Shown here: positions 57,841 to 64,000 of the stretch, one piece after another
Layout: each line of letters begins with the position of its first letter
Numbering within the stretch: the stretch's first letter is position 1
Assembly (NCBI GenBank): GCA_025084515.1
Contig: JAJAGP010000241.1
Span: 21,232 to 85,231 of the forward strand
Source of the DNA: Ancistrus triradiatus
Lineage: Eukaryota; Chordata; Actinopteri; Siluriformes; Loricariidae
DNA: 64,000 nucleotides
Reading direction: 5' to 3'
Translations under genes and position numbers: made by a program
Notes under the pieces: generated by a model
Seen by the model: the letters and a program-made list of their open reading frames with translations, nothing else
Told to the model about the DNA's origin: nothing
The model's database searches: none

Positions 57841-59168
57841 TGAGCGCAAGTTTTCAACAAAAGATGTCAAACCATTGCGAGTCCGTTGAACACACAGCAG
57901 CTAAGTGACACTTGTTTGGTTTGTAATGATATGTGGGCAGCTGTGTGTCACGTCTGTCTGCTTCATGTAATAAATGGAGTCTGCATGAAAGACCACATCT
58001 GAAGTTCTGCTTCTTAATATCCACCCACAAATATACACAATACTGACGACGCATTCAGTCACTCACAACCACAACCTTCCCATCACTCAGTTCATCTAGA
58101 TTTACTGCACTTCACGCCAACCCACTCCTACGAATCCAATAAATCGTTTCAAATCTATCTTGAAAAGTCATGGTCAACAAATAAAATATATACGAGGCTC
58201 ACCATTGTTTGTGACACTCACTTTTACACAACCAGACTGAATTAGACATTCCAAGAAGGTCCACATCTGGAGCTGTGAAGCGTCACAGCGTTCTACTGTG
58301 TTCTAAACCACACTTGGACTTCATTCAGAGCATGCTGCCCCCTTGTGAGTGTCGTTTTAAATACTGAGTAAGCTTTCATAACATTACAACAACAACAACA
58401 AGGTTAAAAAGTAATAAAAGGATGAACTCTCGCTGTTTGAGTGTGCACGCTAAATATTTGTGGCGGATGGGAAGTTAATAATCAACTGTTATTAACCGAA
58501 TATCTGTTTACTATCATGTCTGAAAGTCAGTACAGTCAAATCCCTTCACCCAAACACCTGTCATCTGATATAATGGTTTAGTTTAATCCCCTTATCTGCT
58601 ATTGAAACAGCTAAGCTGTTACAATGAATGATAATTGAGAAAATAATGGAAGATTGCAATCGGTAAGGCTTTTTACGCACCTTACATGTACACCCTCAAC
58701 TTTGTTTTATTAAGTGGTTATTGTATTAGCACTAAAACAGCTGTGAGCCTCGAGAACTACATCATGCTGACATCTGGAGGAAAGGTTTAGAATACAGATG
58801 CCAGATAGGGACTTCCTTATAAGAAAGCATTTATTTTGGGCTCGCATTATCCAAATATTCATCATCCAAAACCATTTCCTAGAACACGGTACATTCAGAG
58901 AATGAGTGTGTAGTTACACATTCAGAAACACTGAAACTTCAACCATTAAAGTACTAAAACAGATTCCCTCTACACCTCTTGTGAAAAGGAGTTAAATGAG
59001 TTATAAGAAAGTCACAATCTGAATTAACAGAAGTAAATTTAGTCCGGGGTAAAAAAAATCCCTCATAAAGAAAGAATTATTTTTAACAACTACATGTGCC
59101 ACAGTTACTGCCAATCATGCATTTAATACTTTGTACAACATTTTACCAGTAAAACAGCACAGGGTCTT

Positions 59169-60060
59169 CTTTATCATTTTACAAGGATGGAGAATACAGG
59201 GCAGGATTTTAAATCATTCCCCTCTAAAGACTCTCTCCTGATTGTCCAGGGTCCTCTCTTCAGCACTCTCCCCAAAAGGATTTCTATGAGGTTTAGATCA
59301 GGGGACTGAGAAGGCCATGGTGGAAGTGTTCCTGTGTTCAGCAAACCATTTTTGTTTTGATCTGGACAAATGTTTTGGATCATTGCCCTGCTGGAAGATA
59401 AGATTATGACCCATTTTTAGGTTCTTGGCAGAGTGATTTTGACACAAAAAGTCCATCAGGTCATGTACCCTAACAAGGATCACATGGCCTTTGGAGGAAA
59501 ACCGTCCCACAACACAGACCCTACACCACACTTAACAGTCGGCAGGTTATTTCCAATGTAGCCTTCCTTCTTTTTATGCCAAACCCCTTCAGTGTTTGTT
59601 GCCAATAAGCTCAGTTTTCCTTTCATCTGACCATAGAACACAGTAGTGGTTAACAAACTTCAAGTCCTTATGTTTGGGTTTGGACAGGAAGGTCTTCCAA
59701 AGCAAGGCTTCCAAATCATCTAGAAGCTTGGGAGGTGGTGCCTGATGGTAGCTTTGGAGAAGCTCCAACAGTGATGCTTGGAAAATCCTTGTCCTGGTAA
59801 GTTTGGCACAGTTGTAACTGATTGGCACTTTTTTGTAATTACTGACCCCGTCGGGCATTTTCAGGCATGTAGTTATTTCTTTAGCCATTTCCTGACATGT
59901 GCAGGTCAGCACTCCTTTCTCTTATTTGAATTGTGTGTCATCTTTCCCATGTCGAAGATAAACTGACTTTACAAGAGCGTCTGCCATTAATTCCATTAAT
60001 TAACTGAACTCTGTAAGGCATGTACACGGGGTGGGAGCAGACTTCCTGGGGCGAGTCACC
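59169..60060 (-). pseudogene. Tc1-like transposase, decayed
   Basis: Minus-strand frames give VNHYCVLWSDERKTELIGNK (W-S-D-E block), GHNLIFQQGNDPKHLSRSK (Q-D/G-N-D-P-K-H block) and LPPWPSQSPDLNLIEILLGR (PDLNPIE block). The order and spacing are those of Tc1 transposases. Stops and frame shifts separate them; the second catalytic D is lost (QGNDPKH). Confidence 0.85.
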
Positions 60061-60269
60061 AAGGTGTTGGATTAGATGATTGATATATTTTCTGGTGCAG
60101 TGGCTGCAAATATGTTGGCGTGGTGCGTCGCAGCTGTGAAATGTTAGCAGCAGCAACACCAATCACAACCCTAGTACTACATTATTAGTCTAGCTTGAAT
60201 ACATCTGCCATTTATCCAATGAATATAAAAACTGGGATTAATGTAGCTGCACAGGAGAGAAGCTCTTAC

Positions 60270-60332
60270 CACAAAGATCCCTCCTGCTCCAGCGCGGGCA
60301 GCGGACTGGTGGAGGCTCCGCACTTGCCTGCC
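60270..60332 (-). CDS. ndufv2: ndufv2 coding exon 2 (presequence end)
   Basis: A 63-base exon, phase 0 to 0, acceptor GTCTTAG and donor GTAAGA. It encodes GRQVRSLHQSAARAGAGGIF plus V. This is the basic, acid-free second half of the mitochondrial targeting sequence, with the GAGG-FV motif of the mature N terminus (human GRHVRNLHK...GAGGALFV). Confidence 0.94.
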
Positions 60333-60899
60333 CTAAGACCAAAGAATACAGATCAAATTCATTAGGTGAATGTCTACTAAAACAACCTACAAAAAAAGAA
60401 CTGAAATTACAGCAGTGCTCCTGAAGCCCAGTAATGAAGACCCCATGTATCAGATCTGGCCTAACTCACAAAGGGACCTGAAGGGGTACTTTATGAAGGA
60501 AGAAAGAGCTTGGTTAATCACAGCAGTTCACTCCGGGCTCAGTACTTGTTCATGCTAATACAATCCAGAACCTGCCAAAGGCTTAAAACGCTATTATTTC
60601 ATGTTTATCAACAGATGCACTGAAAGAACAACTTGAATATGCATGAGGGAAGTAAAGTGGACTACAGCAAATGTTTGAGAAGTACAGCTCAAGTTTATAG
60701 ATGAATAAACTTGCAAAAGCAAAGCATCCTGTTTTACTCCCACTTATCCTGGTCAGGGTCATGGGGGAGAGTCTGGAGCCTAACCTGAGCCTAATTCACT
60801 GGGCACAGGCAGATCTACATCTCTGGCAAGGCGCTAGACCATCACAATGTTCGGTAAACATGCCACACGACCTTCGCGTCGCAGACCACACCTGAGCTC

Positions 60900-61934
60900 C
60901 GAGCCAGGTTACACTGTATCTCTGCATAAATAATGAGAACCCGATTAAACAAAAATAGTATAGTCAGTCATTTATTTACTGAGAAGAATGATCCAATATT
61001 ACATAGCTGTGGAATGGCATGGTGGGGCATGTGGTTTGTAAATTCCCGGTTCGATCCCAACTCTGTGGCGTCCTACCCATGTCCATGTGGGTTTACTCAG
61101 ATCTCCTTCCATGTTCCGAAGACATGCATTAGGTTGACTGGTCACTCTAAATTGGCCCATGACAATTGTGTTGATATAACCTTATGTCTGTTGCAAATAT
61201 GGCCACTGATGCTAATGTGATGTTACATAAGCTAATAAACAAACATAACTGTGAGTGGTAAAAGTATTTAATCCCCCAAGACCTCCAAAATTGGTGTTTT
61301 CAATCAATGGGATGACCATCAGATGCTGAGTGAGCACCCTGTTTTATTTAAAGAACAGGGATCAAAGTCTGCTCTTCACAACACAGGTGTAAAAATGTGT
61401 CATGACACAAACAAAGGAGATTTCTGAGGACCTCACAAAAAGAGTTTCTGATGCTCATCAGGTTGGAAATGGTTAGAAACCCAGCTCTAAAGTGTCTGGA
61501 CTCCTCCAATCCACAGTCAGACAGGTTTAGGAAATTCAAGTTCACTGACACTTAAGAACAAGACAGTCTAATAGTCTAGCTAATGTTAGTGTTTTTGAAT
61601 CCACCATCAGGAGAACACTGAACAACAATGGTGTGCATGGCAGGATTGCAAAGAGAAAGCCACTCAAAAAGAACACCGCAGCTCATCTGCAGTACACAAA
61701 AGATCAAATGGACAAGCCAGAAGGCTACTGGAAAACCATTTTGTTGAAGGGTTAGACCAAAGAACAAAATAAGAAGTAATGTGTCTGGAGAAAGGAAAAC
61801 ATTGCATTAGAGGCATAAGAGCCTTACGTATGTGTGAAACATTCTATTTCTCTGAAGATCTGATGATGTTTTAGATCAGATTTTTGCAGATAGATAGAAA
61901 ATGCTAAACGGTTCACAAACTTTCAAGCACCACT
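60900..61934 (+). mobile_element. Tc1-like transposon with nested SINE-like insertion
   Basis: Same family as 22004-23495. The right end GTTCACAAACTTTCAAGCAC then CACTA is the inverse of the 55995 left end. Transposase relics are short (for example the GGACTCCTCCAATCCACAGT equivalent of the HTH). At about 61006-61247 a SINE-like unit (GGTTCGATCCCAACTCTGTG, GACATGCATTAGGTTGACTG) interrupts the inner repeat, with ACATA on both sides. Confidence 0.8.
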
Positions 61935-62664
61935 ATATACACATACATGCTACTCCAGTGGCTCGAGCTGCCTGTAATAAATGGCAGTTCCTGAAGACCT
62001 GGGTTTTAATCCCTGCAACGTAAAAGTCGGGTGGTGTGTTTACGGAACATTGTGATGGTCTAGTGCCCTGCCAAGGGCGTAACTCTGGCCTGTGCCCAGG
62101 GAGTTTCAGGTTAGGTTCCGGACCCTCCTGTGAGCCTCTCCCTCTCTCACAAACAAACACGACACACAACAGACTAAAGGATTGTATGCAAGTGACAGAA
62201 TCCCTCACAACATAGCCAAAAGTTTTAAACCGCTTATTTTACATCACCTGTATAACTAGGTACAACTTTATATAGTGGCCTGTGTGTCTGTTTATTATGG
62301 ATACCATAAACAAAGGGTCTAGTTTAGGTTCTGAAACATACAGGTGTACATTTTATACATTAAGAACTTTTTCCTATTCATAGCCAACATATTAATAGGC
62401 TTTAAGCCTACATTTTATGGTTCTAATTATATTTCATTTTTGAAATGTATAAACAAACTCATTCATTCATTCACTTTCTCAACAGCTTAATCCTGAACAG
62501 GGTCGCAGGAGAGGGCGGCACAGGGCGCATGGCAGAAACAACCCTAGACAGGGCACTAATCCATCGTAGGAAATGTATAAATGATACCAATGAGCCAACT
62601 ATACCAACCAATGGTACAGTACCAATCACAAACTATACCAATGAGCACAAGTACCATTATTTAG

Positions 62665-63232
62665 TAGAGATGCACCGATCGATCGGCCAGCAACCGGAAT
62701 CTGTCAGTTTTCATCGTGATCGTCTGTAACCGGTGATTGGCCCCACCCCAAATTCATTTAACCAATTGTGCCATTTACATTTACACTTGTACATCAGACG
62801 ACTTCATCAGTTCATCTGTGTACGGAGCTTTAAACCCAACTCAGCCACTTGTGGTTTTATTTATGAGTGCTGAAGCATGTTGATGATGAGGAAGGAAGAG
62901 TCAGATTTCAGCTGTGTTTTGAGTGCCACCTAGTCAACTAAATAGTCTCCTTAAATAGCACATTGCTAATGAGGGGGTAGTGATCTATTTCGAACTCAGC
63001 CATATCTGGTGTGGAAGCTCTTCACAAGCGTGCTGTTTGGATTACATATATGGCAAAAAACAAGTCATGATGGAACAACTCCAAAAATGTTCAGAAACTA
63101 ATAAAAGCAAAGCGGTAAAAGCTAAGCTAGCTAGAGCGCAGATACAGGCACCTGCCAGCGGCCCCACTAGCTTTCATTAGCAATGAGGAAGCTTAAATCA
63201 AAGGAATAATGATTGTAATCAGTGCATCTCTA
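62665..63232. mobile_element. hAT element, TAGAGATGCACCG ends
   Basis: Flanks TTATTTAG (62657-62664) and TTATTTAC (63233-63240) form a 7-of-8 target duplication. Ends TAGAGATGCAC and GTGCATCTCTA-like are inverted. Shares the GATCGATCGGCC subterminal block with 27372-28018. 568 bp, non-autonomous. Confidence 0.8.
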
Positions 63233-64000
63233 TTATTTACCAGTATAGTAATAAATGTACAGCTCTTTTAGTGTACTGGTTTAAACATTTAAACGTGACC
63301 GGCTGAAGTAAACCCAATGCTTGTCCAATAGAATTCATCAAGCTGAAGGAAGCTTTATAATAAACCTTAAAACTTCTCAGAGTTTTAAGCTTTGAGCACT
63401 GATGGATGGAAATTATCCAGGCTTGTTGAAACTAGACAGCTGGCTTCATGGAACTGTCCAAGGGTGAATCAAGAGTTACAGAAGGGTAAATATTGAAGGA
63501 GCTGTCCATGGGGTTTTTCAAGACTGGAAAACACTGCATTACAGCAATACTGTGGTAAAACACAGGAAACATCTGAATGTCTACAGCTAATTGCAGATGA
63601 GCAAAGCAGTACGAAAATCAAACCACAAACCATCAGGTCAACACTGGCTGGTTTGAGAACAGTCTATTAACCAAGAATATCTAAGAGCCTTTTGCGGATT
63701 ATTGGAAAACCAAGGGCTGCAAACACACTCCTGTCCAAATCAGCAGAGCTGAGGCAGTATGGAGCTGTAACTGTTATCTTTGAGTGTTAGGCTACATGGT
63801 GCTGGCTAAAGCCATGCTATGGTTTGTTTTTCTTTTTAGAAATGGCGGGCTGTCTTAATGTTTTATTTTTTTACTTATCCCTCTAACAAATCCGTAAACC
63901 TGCGTTATTCAACTGCGTTTATATTCTGCAAAATATCTGAAAGTAGCAGTGCTGATCTGGTTTCCTGTCTTAACTGGAATGAATGTAAATCAGCGCTCCT

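Larger units (their letters stand above)
57291..60269. other. ndufv2 intron (3 kb)
   Basis: Contains the second palindromic element (57398-57840) and a decayed Tc1-like element (59169-60060). 57850-59160 shows only a short ACA-repeat (about 58387-58401). Confidence 0.7.
41038..64000 (-). other. ndufv2: ndufv2 gene span (first exon not found)
   Basis: NDUFV2 is the 24-kDa subunit of mitochondrial NADH:ubiquinone oxidoreductase (complex I). It carries the N1a 2Fe-2S cluster in the matrix-facing NADH dehydrogenase module, next to NDUFV1. The seven exons below join in frame to 231 codons with the stop. The human protein has 249 residues, so about 18 N-terminal residues of the mitochondrial presequence are missing. 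That first exon was not recognised up to base 64000 and probably lies beyond it. Synteny with ankrd12, same strand and order, matches mammals. Confidence 0.96.
60333..64000. other. ndufv2 intron 1 (part)
   Basis: No first exon, CpG-rich promoter or other gene recognised. Contains a SINE/LINE-tail piece (60715-60890), a Tc1 with nested repeat (60900-61934), fragments at 62035-62130 and 62460-62575, and a hAT element (62665-63232). 63240-64000 shows nothing. Confidence 0.65.

Noticed and set aside
1..64000. CRISPR arrays, operons, phage or prokaryotic defence systems
   Set aside because: The window is spliced vertebrate DNA. Tandem signals are microsatellites or degenerate duplications without regular spacers.

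Overview
The window is vertebrate nuclear DNA, almost certainly from a teleost fish. Two intron-rich genes, both on the minus strand, are embedded in dense fish-type repeats: tRNA-derived SINEs with a GTCGCTCTGGATAAGGGCGT-type 3' core, many decayed Tc1-like transposons, and hAT or mariner-type MITEs. A catfish or other ostariophysan would fit, but the species is inference. There is one 100-base assembly gap at 26401-26500.

Gene 1 (about 1-38.5 kb, minus) is ankrd12. I could join nine coding exons with canonical GT-AG borders and matching phases: 18157-18098, 15585-15435, 14818-14747, 14171-14025, 11487-11284, 7396-7254, 5583-5436, 5268-761 and 264-166. They give 1844 codons in frame. The last C-terminal exons lie left of base 1. 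A CpG-rich promoter block with a probable non-coding first exon sits at about 38.3-39.2 kb, so intron 1 is about 20 kb long and largely transposon-derived.

Gene 2 (41.0 to beyond 64 kb, minus) is ndufv2, the 24-kDa 2Fe-2S subunit of respiratory complex I. Seven coding exons (60332-60270, 57290-57228, 54282-54166, 51926-51758, 50155-50046, 45491-45415, 41198-41105) give 231 in-frame codons including the stop, with all four Fe-S cysteines. Only a short first exon carrying the start of the mitochondrial presequence is missing, and I did not find it before base 64000. A poly(A) signal lies about 60 bases past the stop. NDUFV2 followed by ANKRD12 on the same strand is also the human chromosome 18 order, so this is conserved synteny. 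I see no functional link between the two genes.

Between the genes (38.6-41.0 kb) lies the ankrd12 promoter, with exact NRF-1-type, CRE and heat-shock-element matches, plus a few repeats. The introns hold nested transposons (SINE in MITE, SINE in Tc1, Tc1 in MITE, hAT in tandem repeat), two palindromic elements, a hAT pair with a BED-finger remnant, and a degenerate dimeric tandem repeat just inside intron 1. I found no CRISPR array, operon, tRNA or rRNA gene, and nothing that looks like a new multi-gene system. The noteworthy signals are regulatory motifs and repeat architecture.
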